Below, piece by piece: positions 1-6,560 of a stretch of DNA of 27,425 bases. Under the pieces are notes generated by a model. The model did not search any database and had not been told where the DNA came from. It was given only the letters and a program-made list of their open reading frames with translations. Position 1 is the first letter of the stretch; each line of letters opens with the position of its first letter. Both the position numbers and the translations under genes were made by a program. The stretch comes from Bacteroidales bacterium (lineage in GTDB: Bacteria; Bacteroidota; Bacteroidia; Bacteroidales; UBA932), in the NCBI GenBank assembly GCA_017429885.1, contig JAFROA010000352.1, forward strand, positions 1 to 27,425. The letters are read 5' to 3'.

Positions 1-100
1 CTATACCACAGCCCCGTTTGATGACTTGGTCAAATGCGATTCCGTCCATCGGATGTGTTAGCTTTGGTTCGATACCAAAGGTAACACTTCTTATTTTCAT
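1..100 (-). CDS. N-terminal fragment of an unidentified protein, cut by window edge
   Basis: An ATG at 100 on the minus strand opens a frame that stays open for all 33 codons to the window edge, beginning MKIRSVTFGIEPK. The composition looks coding, with mixed charge and no low complexity. No family is recognised, and no Shine-Dalgarno or clear promoter precedes the ATG. The neighbouring 600 bases hold only broken gene pieces, so this could be the start of a real gene continuing outside the window or another fragment. Confidence 0.3.
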   Translation of the reverse strand, partial: MKIRSVTFGIEPKLTHPMDGIAFDQVIKRGCGI

Positions 101-154
101 TCTCGTGGACGAACTGGTAAGTTCATGTTGATTTCATATTCTCTTGGCTTGTAC

Positions 155-346
155 TTATCCTTTGATTACCTCTGGAAGCATCCCGCACAGTTTATCATCC
201 CTGATGACTTTTGGCGCTGCCTTCCCGGCCAGTACCAGCACCTTCTTCCCGTTCCGGTAGATGTGAAGCTGGCGTGAGCGGACAACCGCAGTCAACTCTG
301 GGTCGTTCTGCATGGCAACCCAAATGCCATGATAGAGTCCATCCTC
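155..346 (-). pseudogene. 3' fragment of an unidentified gene
   Basis: The minus-strand frame ending at the TAA at 155-157 reads 63 codons with a protein-like composition, including LHIYRNGKKVLVLAGKAAPK and a C-terminus near GMLPEVIKG. It is closed upstream by an in-frame TGA and has no start codon in a sensible place, so it reads as the tail of a longer gene. It overlaps the HD-domain remnant (292-459) in another frame; the junction between the two coding signals lies around 300-346. The parent family is not recognised. A frameshift joining both pieces is possible, but their sequence character suggests two different source genes. Confidence 0.4.
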
Positions 347-459
347 TCATCGGTAGCGAAGAGCACCTTCTCCGTCAGGGCATGCCGGAGATGGAACGGG
401 GCCTTGTTGTATTTCTTCAGCAGCTCCAACGCCGCCTCCCTTGGGATGGGTCTCTCCAT
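292..459 (-). pseudogene. HD-domain protein remnant with internal deletion
   Basis: An ATG at 459 opens 55 codons. Residues 7-29 (REAALELLKKYNK then PFHLRHALT) resemble the N-terminus of small HD-domain hydrolases, in which a KYNK..FHxxHALTVEG segment begins the domain. It then passes directly to EKVLFATDE, a segment that in that family sits near the C-terminus, after the catalytic His-Asp. Roughly 100 residues, including the HD motif, are therefore missing, and the frame runs into unrelated sequence and a TGA. I infer a deletion that stayed in frame followed by truncation. The family assignment is from memory of the motif pattern. Confidence 0.45.
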
Positions 460-563
460 AATCCGTAGATGTTACCGGTCGTAAATATACGCGCAATCCC
501 CGGAATGAGCAAAGCTCCGACGCTGTTGGCAATCAGGATAACATTTCCGAATATGCTTTTCAG

Positions 564-707
564 CTATTCAACGGAAATGCGTATCTCCATACCAGCTTCC
601 CTAGGAGTGAACGACTGATAATCAAAACCAACTACCTCACAATCAGGGAAAAGCGGCTTATAGTGCTCACACTCTACAGCACTTCCACTTTTTCCGTGTA
701 TGTTATA
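564..707 (-). pseudogene. Small C-terminal gene fragment, unidentified
   Basis: A 47-codon open stretch ends at TAG (564-566) and contains EHYKPLFPDCEVVGFDYQSF with protein-like composition. There is no start codon at its upstream end, where a TAA closes the frame just before the end of the isochorismatase-like gene. I do not recognise the family. Its position among other broken pieces supports a relic rather than a short gene. Confidence 0.28.
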
Positions 708-716
708 TTACTGCAA

Positions 717-1196
717 TCATTTTACTAATATCAATTCGCAACCTTGTTTGGCGTAGTAGGCCAGCATCTCCGGCAACTTTTTCAGGTCATAACTGGTGAT
801 GCAGTCGGAGAAAATATGCACCTTGTAGCCTGCTTTCCGCATGTTGAGGCAAGTGGATTTCACGCAGGCGGTTGCATCAGCACCAGCGATATAGAACTCC
901 GTGATGCCGTTTTCCGCAATGAACGCGGCAAATGCCTCGCTCGTCAAGACGTTGCTCTTTGTCTTCACAAAGATATTATCCGAGACCACCTTCAGTTCAG
1001 GCACTAACTCTTCGCCACGAGTGCCAGGCTTGAATGTACGAGTGCCGGCGGTAATGTTGTTGTGCTTGATATAGACGACGTGCATCCCCTCGCTTGCCGC
1101 CCAGTCAATCGCCTTGTTGATGTTGTCGATGATGTCGCGGTAATGCTTGGTAATGTCGTTCTGTATGTCGATAACGACAAGTGCTTTTGCATTCAT
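717..1196 (-). CDS. Isochorismatase-like cysteine hydrolase
   Basis: A 159-residue protein of the isochorismatase-like fold, typical length for a single-domain member. The expected catalytic triad is visible: Asp10 in VVIDIQND, Lys78 in the VKTKSNVLTSEAF segment (usual context K-x3-S/A-F), and Cys111 in AGADATACVKST. Family members hydrolyse amides or vinyl ethers (nicotinamidase, isochorismatase and related); the substrate cannot be read from sequence. It is cytoplasmic, with no signal peptide. The ATG at 1196 is 3 nt past the stop of the zinc-ribbon gene, which places it as the last gene of a minus-strand operon headed by the outer-membrane receptor. Function inside the operon is unknown; it may act on the same small molecule as the oxidoreductase upstream. 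Confidence 0.93.
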   Translation of the reverse strand: MNAKALVVIDIQNDITKHYRDIIDNINKAIDWAASEGMHVVYIKHNNITAGTRTFKPGTRGEELVPELKVVSDNIFVKTKSNVLTSEAFAAFIAENGITEFYIAGADATACVKSTCLNMRKAGYKVHIFSDCITSYDLKKLPEMLAYYAKQGCELILVK

Positions 1197-1199
1197 TTC

Positions 1200-1550
1200 C
1201 TAAAGAACGAAACCGCAGGAATAGAAGTCGCCTGTCAGGGCCGGATTTTCAGGTGCGTCACCGGCGATAGCCAACTCCTTGCGCCAGCGCTTCAGATGCG
1301 GAAAGTGCATCTTCATCTGGCCGATGTATTCTTCTTTCGTAATAGGCTGGGGCAAGCCCTTGTTCACCTCTTCCACGAACTGGGCGCAATGCTCAATCAT
1401 CTCATCCATCGTGCATTCTTGCAGGAATTTACCATCACGGGAGCAGTACATGCAATAATCCTCGTTCTTGCAGCCGTCGGCATTGGTGCCCAACACCTCA
1501 GGGCTCAGCGGCATGCCGCAGCTCTGGCAGAATTACATTTCGTTATTCAT
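1200..1550 (-). pseudogene. Zinc-ribbon protein interrupted by an in-frame TAA at codon 6
   Basis: Starting at the ATG at 1550, two bases after the oxidoreductase stop, the frame reads MNNEM, then TAA (1533-1535), then FCQSCGMPLSPEVLGTNADG and on to a TAG at 1200-1202. The gene resembles the family of about 115-residue proteins with an N-terminal FCQSCGMP zinc knuckle, a second CMYC pair and a helical tail with MDEMIEHC and KEEYIGQMK segments. In those proteins the residue before FCQSC is normally lysine, so AAA to TAA is the simplest explanation. The next ATG (1514) would yield 104 residues lacking the first CxxC, so zinc binding would be lost. The rest of the frame is intact, so the lesion is recent, a sequencing error, or read through. 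Confidence 0.8.
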
Positions 1551-1552
1551 CG

Positions 1553-2746
1553 CTAATCCTCTTTAATCCTACAAATATACGGTTGATCATCCAGCGGGCG
1601 CGTGCAGCCCCAACTCTTGGCAAAGTCTTCAAAACCCCTGTTGACTTTCTTCAGGAACAACAGGCTCACCATCTTGCGCACCCACCAAGGGTACTGCTCC
1701 GGACCGGTGAACTTCTTGGCCTCTGGGGTAAGAAAGTTGCCTCTCTGCGCAAACAGGCGACCCATCTCTTCGTATGGCGCGACTATTTTGGCTTTTAGCG
1801 CGTCTTCTCTGGTGCGGATGCAGAAACTGCCGCCACGAATCAGCGTGCCACAGTAACCGCAGCCCAGTCGCGCGGGCAGACGCTGCAATATTCGTTCACA
1901 GAAACGGAACTCATTACCTTCGTCCATGCCTCCGTGGAGGAGGAAACATAATTGTCCCGGCAGCTTTCGCTCTGTAGGTAGCGTCTCAAGGAATTCCGAC
2001 ATCAGGCCGGGAATGCACTCCACATAGAGCGGGAAGGCGATAAGAATATGTTCGTGGGAAGTGAAGGCCTCACGAGCCGCATCCCATTCCTTGCGATTGG
2101 ACAGATTGTGAAGTTCCCATGTGGTGCCGGTTTCTTCCAGACCTTTGACAAACGAGTGGATGATCTTGTCCGTATTGCTGAACTTAGCCACACGCGGGCT
2201 GCCGTTGATGATGACGAGATGCTTGATTGGGCCGGGCAAAACGGGAGATTTCCCGACTTCGCTCGTAATGACAGATTTGGGAGCCAGGGCTATCGCTCCC
2301 AACGATTGTCCGCCAATATTCGCTGCCGTACGCTTGCACCAGTCCTCCATCATCGCTTGGTCCGCTGTCCCTTTGTACAGCAATCCGATATTCAACGCGT
2401 GGTAACGCGGTTCATGGCGCATCCATCCATCCCGAAAACCGACAGTCATATTCAGCATAGGCACGATACGATCCATCACCCGTTTGCCCTTGTAGTCCAA
2501 GAAACCAAAACGTGTATCGGAGACGATCCAAAGGTTTTCTGTCTCTACCAGTTCTTTTATGATCTTTTCATAATCGTCTTTGATGTCACAAATACCTGGA
2601 GTCTTCAGCCAGCACTGGTTACAACCCATGCAATTCACGATCATCATGTCTGAAGTGTCGACAACCTCCACTTCTTTATCTTTAATCAGAGTATTTACCT
2701 GATTAAGGACTTCTTCACCTAATGTGTTTAATATCAGCGTTTTCAT
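1553..2746 (-). CDS. Tandem flavodoxin-fold NAD(P)H-dependent oxidoreductase
   Basis: A 397-residue cytoplasmic protein, about twice the length of a normal NADPH-dependent FMN reductase. Residues 1-~165 form one flavodoxin-like unit with Cys39, Cys42, Cys45 and Cys53 (C-x2-C-x2-C-x7-C), a spacing like that of [4Fe-4S]-binding iron-sulfur flavoproteins, though CxGCxxC is also common in plain reductases of this family. From ~173 a second unit begins with HLVIINGSPR followed by SNT, the usual FMN-phosphate loop. The first unit lacks that loop and the second lacks the Cys cluster, so the halves look complementary. The start at 2746 is 19 nt below the receptor stop. The C-terminus (~340-397) carries a WWVRKMVSLLFLK segment and two cysteines. 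Likely a redox enzyme; substrate unknown. Confidence 0.88.
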   Translation of the reverse strand: MKTLILNTLGEEVLNQVNTLIKDKEVEVVDTSDMMIVNCMGCNQCWLKTPGICDIKDDYEKIIKELVETENLWIVSDTRFGFLDYKGKRVMDRIVPMLNMTVGFRDGWMRHEPRYHALNIGLLYKGTADQAMMEDWCKRTAANIGGQSLGAIALAPKSVITSEVGKSPVLPGPIKHLVIINGSPRVAKFSNTDKIIHSFVKGLEETGTTWELHNLSNRKEWDAAREAFTSHEHILIAFPLYVECIPGLMSEFLETLPTERKLPGQLCFLLHGGMDEGNEFRFCERILQRLPARLGCGYCGTLIRGGSFCIRTREDALKAKIVAPYEEMGRLFAQRGNFLTPEAKKFTGPEQYPWWVRKMVSLLFLKKVNRGFEDFAKSWGCTRPLDDQPYICRIKED

Positions 2747-2765
2747 TCTTTATATTCAATGACAG

Positions 2766-5150
2766 TCACATTCTTCCCTTGCTGTCGGCTCCCGCACCGG
2801 TGCCGCGGTACTTGCTCTGGGCGGTATTGAAATTATAGCGCAGGGACAATTTCATCCGCTGGGTGTCCATCAGGTTGGTTTGGGAGATGGTATGGCTGCC
2901 GAAGTCGGAGTCCACGTTGTAATGGGCCAGTCCGGCCAGGTCGGCCCCTTCCAGGCGAATCACAAGCGCGTCGTCCTTGAGAAGCGTCTTCTGGATAGCG
3001 GCGGTGACGTCACAGAAACAATTCTGAAGATTCAGGTTCTGTGAGTAGCCAGGTGTCATCACCATCCCGCCCAGTTCGAACAGCCAGCCGCCTTTAACAG
3101 TAAAGCTGTTGTTCATCTGCAAAAAGCTGATGGGCTTGTCATTGAACTTGGTAACGCGGATGCCGGAAGGCTCACGCGGGTCCGGAGCATTGATGGTGAG
3201 CCACTGCGGCTGGATGCCCAGCGTGGCGTTCAGCATCCAGATACCCACCGTAGGCGTCAGATTCGCGAAGGCCGACATGTTCCGGAATGGCGTTTCAATG
3301 TTACGGGGCTGCACCAGCACCACGCCCTCGTCGCAGTAGGGGGCCGACCAGGTCATAATGGCATCGTCCGTACGGGAATAATTAACAGACAGTGTGATGA
3401 ACTTCCAGACGGCCATGGCCGAAAGGTTATGCGAGAGTTCCGGCTGAAGTTGGGCGTTACCGCTCTGCAGTACATATCGGCTGTTGTATCGGATCGCGCT
3501 GGAGAGGTTGGCATAATTGGGCCGACGTGTCTTGGCACTGTAGTTCAGCATCAACTGCACCGGGGCGTTGTCCGGACCCACGGCGGTTGCGAAGGAGGCC
3601 GTCGGGAACCAGTTGCCGTAGTCGCGGTGAAGGTCGTTTGCCGGAGCCAGCGCATCTTCATAAGAATAGCGTACGTATTCATAGCGCACCCCGGCACTAA
3701 GTTGTCCCACTTTCGGAATCATGCATGCGTAGCTGGCAAAATCGGCCCAGTTGTCTTCCCGCACCTCGGCTTGCGATGCCGGGATGTCGATGCCGCTGAT
3801 CTGATACACATCGCTCCGGCGGGTGAAGGTTTCCTCAGTGCCTGCCTGGAGCTGCCCCATCCAGACGGGATAGGACAGCACGGCCTTGGCGGCATAAAGA
3901 TGTGCGTTGTTGCTGCTTTCGGAGGTGATGGAGGCGTCGTGGGTCATGGTGCTGGTCTCCCGGGAGTCAGAGCGGGAGGAGTCTTCCGTCCCATAGTAGT
4001 CCAGATTTACGTCGATGCCCAGTTTTCCGGCTAACAGGCCGTTGTAATAAAGGTTCGCGCCGATGTTATAGGGCGCCTTAGAGCCAATGACGTCCTCCGA
4101 TATGGTTGTGAGTCCGTCTGTCTGCGTACCGTCCAGGAAAACATTGTCGTTCACCTCTGTACGCACGTTATAGCTAAGGTGCCGACCCCATTCCAGCTTG
4201 CCGCCCAGGTAGTGGTAATCGGCCAGCTGCCAGTTCACGCCGGCATTGCCGTAGAGGCTGCTGCCAGCATATTCGTTCAAGAGATATCCCTGATTGAGGA
4301 GTGTATGACCAATGGCATAAGTGGTCTTCGTGATATCACTTTCCTGATGGGATGTATTCCGGTCGTAATTCACGCCGGCGAAGATGTCCACCCCGCCTGT
4401 GCGGTAGTTCAAGTTGAGTGCATTGGAAGGGTCATTGCCTGATGCCAGACGAAGGCTCTGCGCATCGGCAGCATTGAGGTTGAAGCCAAAGCCTTCTCCC
4501 TGGCGGCGGATGGTGCGGATACGCACGACGGCACGAACGGTAGCATCGTACTGCGCCCCGGGGTTGGTAATCACTTCAACACTCTGAATCTCGTTGCTCT
4601 GCAGGCGCGTGAGCTCGCTGCTATCGGTCACCTTGTGCCCGTTGATATACACCAGTGGCGCTCCCTTGCCAATGACTTCCAGCCCATTCTGGCCTTTGAT
4701 GAGACCCGGAGTCTTGGCGAGCACATCATTGGCGGTACCGGCATTTTCCAGCACTGATCCTTTCACAGACGTCTGCAAGCCTTCACCGGTCATTTTGGTT
4801 TTGGGCATTACGGCCGATATGGCGGCGCCTTCAAGCAGTGCGGTATCCGCTTCCAGCGTAATGATGACACCATCTGCCGGGTCAAGATATACGGTCTTGT
4901 AACCCATCATGGCCACCATCATGATGCCGTCGGTCTCATTGGTAACAAGATTAAAGGTCCCGTCATCGGCGGTAACGGTACCGCAAACCACGGAAGAATC
5001 GGTTTTGGAAAGCAGCGCCACATTGGCGTAAGCAACTGGTTCACCGTCTTGGTCAATCACTTTACCTTTCAAGTCACCATTCGCAAGGGTAGGAAGAGTG
5101 ATCACGGTAAAAGCCAAAAAAGCAATCAGTCTTTTCATCTTTTTGTCCAT
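2766..5150 (-). CDS. Outer-membrane beta-barrel receptor (CarboxypepD_reg, plug, OMP barrel)
   Basis: A 794-residue TonB-receptor-like protein. Residues 1-24 are a Sec signal peptide (MDKKMKRLIAFLAFTVITLP...). Residues ~27-100 are a carboxypeptidase regulatory-like beta sandwich (LKGKVIDQDGEPVAYANVAL). Residues ~120-210 form a plug-like domain (NDVLAKTPGL, PLVYINGHKV, IQSVEVITNPGAQYDA). The rest alternates aromatic beta strands and ends with a strand-like LRYNFN. It best fits the outer membrane beta-barrel family (OMP_b-brl_3 type) rather than SusC. No TonB box is obvious. It heads the minus-strand operon and is divergent from the TetR-like regulator. M5 (5138) is an alternative start, but the ATG at 5150 gives a good n-region. 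Transported substrate unknown. Confidence 0.92.
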   Translation of the reverse strand: MDKKMKRLIAFLAFTVITLPTLANGDLKGKVIDQDGEPVAYANVALLSKTDSSVVCGTVTADDGTFNLVTNETDGIMMVAMMGYKTVYLDPADGVIITLEADTALLEGAAISAVMPKTKMTGEGLQTSVKGSVLENAGTANDVLAKTPGLIKGQNGLEVIGKGAPLVYINGHKVTDSSELTRLQSNEIQSVEVITNPGAQYDATVRAVVRIRTIRRQGEGFGFNLNAADAQSLRLASGNDPSNALNLNYRTGGVDIFAGVNYDRNTSHQESDITKTTYAIGHTLLNQGYLLNEYAGSSLYGNAGVNWQLADYHYLGGKLEWGRHLSYNVRTEVNDNVFLDGTQTDGLTTISEDVIGSKAPYNIGANLYYNGLLAGKLGIDVNLDYYGTEDSSRSDSRETSTMTHDASITSESSNNAHLYAAKAVLSYPVWMGQLQAGTEETFTRRSDVYQISGIDIPASQAEVREDNWADFASYACMIPKVGQLSAGVRYEYVRYSYEDALAPANDLHRDYGNWFPTASFATAVGPDNAPVQLMLNYSAKTRRPNYANLSSAIRYNSRYVLQSGNAQLQPELSHNLSAMAVWKFITLSVNYSRTDDAIMTWSAPYCDEGVVLVQPRNIETPFRNMSAFANLTPTVGIWMLNATLGIQPQWLTINAPDPREPSGIRVTKFNDKPISFLQMNNSFTVKGGWLFELGGMVMTPGYSQNLNLQNCFCDVTAAIQKTLLKDDALVIRLEGADLAGLAHYNVDSDFGSHTISQTNLMDTQRMKLSLRYNFNTAQSKYRGTGAGADSKGRM

Positions 5151-5163
5151 ATTTTCCGGTGTG

Positions 5164-5171
5164 CAAAGTTA
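5164..5171 (-). promoter_or_regulatory. -7 element for the receptor operon
   Basis: Minus-strand TAACTTTG matches the Bacteroidota TAnnTTTG -7 element and lies 13 nt upstream of the ATG at 5150, implying a very short leader of about 8 nt. A T-rich stretch (TTTATTTC) lies at a suitable -33 distance, but no perfect TTTG is present. Confidence 0.55.
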
Positions 5172-5235
5172 GCGCATATCCTGTTCCGAAATAAAAAACG
5201 ATGTGGACAATTAGGTGGACAAATGAAGGGTTTTC

Positions 5236-5267
5236 ATTGGACAAGCCGGATTAAAAGACTATATTTG
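5236..5267 (+). promoter_or_regulatory. Promoter for the TetR-like regulator
   Basis: TATATTTG at 5260-5267 matches the Bacteroidota -7 element, with an ATTGG (5236-5240) about 19 bp upstream as a weak -33 match. Transcription would start near 5273, giving a leader of about 100 nt that contains the palindromic element at 5295-5363. Confidence 0.5.
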
Positions 5268-5294
5268 CGAATGGATTTTGGAACAGTTGTTTTA

Positions 5295-5363
5295 AGATTC
5301 TTCAGTCGCATTGCTCCTTCAGAATGACAGGATGTATGTCATTCTGAGCGAAGCGAAGAATCT
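5295..5363. repeat. Imperfect inverted repeat (AGATTCTTC ... GAAGAATCT), REP/MITE-like
   Basis: The left arm 5295-5329 begins AGATTCTTC and ends TTCAGAATGACA. The right arm 5337-5363 is TGTCATTCTGAGCGAAGC followed by GAAGAATCT, whose reverse complement matches both ends of the left arm. The left arm has about 8 extra bases in its middle. The arms would fold into a long hairpin in the regulator's leader. The TCATTCTGAGCGAAGCGAAG core is a sequence I recall as a dispersed intergenic repeat in many bacterial genomes. A partial match (TTTTAAGATTCTTC) recurs at 6350-6363. Confidence 0.7.
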
Positions 5364-5377
5364 ATAACACAATCATT

Positions 5378-6298
5378 ATGGCAAGACCGGTTATTATCAC
5401 TAAAGACAGGATCCTCTCGTCAGCGCTTGACATCGTGCGGAAAGGAGGCCCAGCGGCCCTTACAGCCCGGAACCTCTGCTCCGCCCTTGGCTGCGGGGCT
5501 AACGCGTTATTCAACTCCTTCGGATCCATTCAGGGCATTCGGGATGCCGTGAAATCAGAGGCCCGCCGCTTGTATCAGTCCCGCGTGAGTGCGGGGTTTT
5601 CCCTCAACCCACCTTTCAAAGGATTCGGCATGGCCTTCCTCTGGTTCGCCATGGACGAGCCGCGGCTATTCTCCCTGATTATGGAGGCAGATGCCCCGGC
5701 AACGTCCTTCGAGAACTACATTGACGCCTATGTAGGCTTCAAGAAGGAGTGCCTCGCGGCCATCAACGCTTCCTTCGGTCTTCGGGAGAAAGACGCGGAA
5801 ATGTTTTATTACCAACTGATTCTGGTGGCTCTGGGGCTAGCGCAGACATGCACCCGGGGCGGCAGCACGCTAAGCATTCCACAGGCTTCTGAAATCCTTG
5901 GAAAGAACGCCCGCGCCTTCCTGATGGTCATCCGCGCAGGAGCCGATAATAGGGAAAAATACATTCCCGGAGCGGGTGAGGGTCCCGGCGGCGACGTGGA
6001 CTCCTATGCCATATTGCACACCCTGACCGGTCAGAACCATCTCCTTGGGCAACTCCGCACAGTCCCCCGCTTTATTCACGACGAAGAGTGGACCGAATTG
6101 GAACGTGTGTTCCGGAATTCATCCAACCATACCCCGGAATCCCTCCGGGAAGCCCACCCAGGTCTCACCAAGGGCGACATCCGCGTCTACATCCTCTCTC
6201 ACTTCCGGTTTCCCATGTCGGAGCAGGCCATCCTGCTTGGGATTTCGCCCGCCTCCGTCACCAAAGCGCGCCAGCGTCTGAAAGCGAAACTTCAATAA
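5378..6298 (+). CDS. TetR-type regulator with C-terminal sigma-4/LuxR-like second HTH
   Basis: A 306-residue protein. Residues ~8-55 form a TetR-like HTH (KDRILSSALDIVRKGGPAAL, then TARNLCSALGCGANALFNSF). Residues ~55-200 are an all-helical effector domain of normal TetR length. About 100 residues follow: a segment with FIHDEEWTELERVF, then LTKGDIRVYILSHFRF and SEQAILLGISPASVTKARQR LKAKL, which has the pattern of the second HTH (sigma-70 region 4 or LuxR type) ending many Bacteroidota signalling proteins. TetR proteins are usually about 200 residues, so this is a two-HTH architecture. It is divergent from the receptor operon and is the obvious candidate to control it. No Shine-Dalgarno is seen; the ATG follows the repeat-bearing leader. 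Confidence 0.85.
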   Translation: MARPVIITKDRILSSALDIVRKGGPAALTARNLCSALGCGANALFNSFGSIQGIRDAVKSEARRLYQSRVSAGFSLNPPFKGFGMAFLWFAMDEPRLFSLIMEADAPATSFENYIDAYVGFKKECLAAINASFGLREKDAEMFYYQLILVALGLAQTCTRGGSTLSIPQASEILGKNARAFLMVIRAGADNREKYIPGAGEGPGGDVDSYAILHTLTGQNHLLGQLRTVPRFIHDEEWTELERVFRNSSNHTPESLREAHPGLTKGDIRVYILSHFRFPMSEQAILLGISPASVTKARQRLKAKLQ

Positions 6299-6331
6299 AA
6301 GGGAATGCCATTCTGGCTCTTAATGGCTTGA

Positions 6332-6493
6332 TTAACGGTTCCTTCGAGTTTTAAGATTCTTCATAACCTCGTTGAAAGAGCCAATGAAGGTTTTGTCCTT
6401 TGGATCGACCATGCCAACTGTAGCAACAAAGAGTTCAAAAACAGCCTGCTCAGCAACATCAACAATAATAAGTAGTATGAAAACCTTTAAATA
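6332..6493 (-). pseudogene. C-terminal remnant of an unidentified gene
   Basis: A minus-strand frame of 53 codons ends at TAA (6332-6334) and reads VAEQAVFELFVATVGMVDPK then DKTFIGSFNEVMKNLKTRRN. The composition is clearly protein-like (amphipathic then basic tail), but no start codon is present and the upstream end runs into the Fic gene promoter. It is probably the tail of a gene whose 5' part was replaced when the Fic gene arrived, or a relic. Family not recognised. Confidence 0.35.
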
Positions 6494-6528
6494 AGTAGGG
6501 AGAAAGAAATAAAAAGTGGGGAGAAAAG
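6494..6528 (+). repeat. Two promoter repeats AGT(A/G)GGGAGAAA spaced 21 bp
   Basis: AGTAGGGAGAAAG (6494-6506) and AGTGGGGAGAAAAG (6515-6528) start exactly 21 bp apart, directly upstream of the Fic -7 element and covering the -33 position. Two DNA turns of spacing put both copies on one helix face, as expected for an operator. The same motif at the same 21-bp spacing occurs inside the Fic coding sequence at 7344-7398. Confidence 0.7.
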
Positions 6529-6531
6529 TAT

Positions 6532-6539
6532 TATCTTTG
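6532..6539 (+). promoter_or_regulatory. -7 element of the Fic gene
   Basis: TATCTTTG matches TAnnTTTG. The start site would be near 6545, 15 or so nt before the ATG at 6561. The -33 region lies within the repeats at 6494-6528, so a protein bound there would occlude polymerase. Confidence 0.6.
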
Positions 6540-6560
6540 CATGGTTAATTGGCTATTGCA

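Noticed and set aside
2048..2653. A 201-codon frame antisense to the flavodoxin-fold gene
   Set aside because: Shadow of a real gene; low-complexity composition with many His/Arg/Val and no recognisable domain.
3429..4034. A 201-codon frame antisense to the receptor gene
   Set aside because: Shadow of the receptor coding sequence; no signal peptide or motif.
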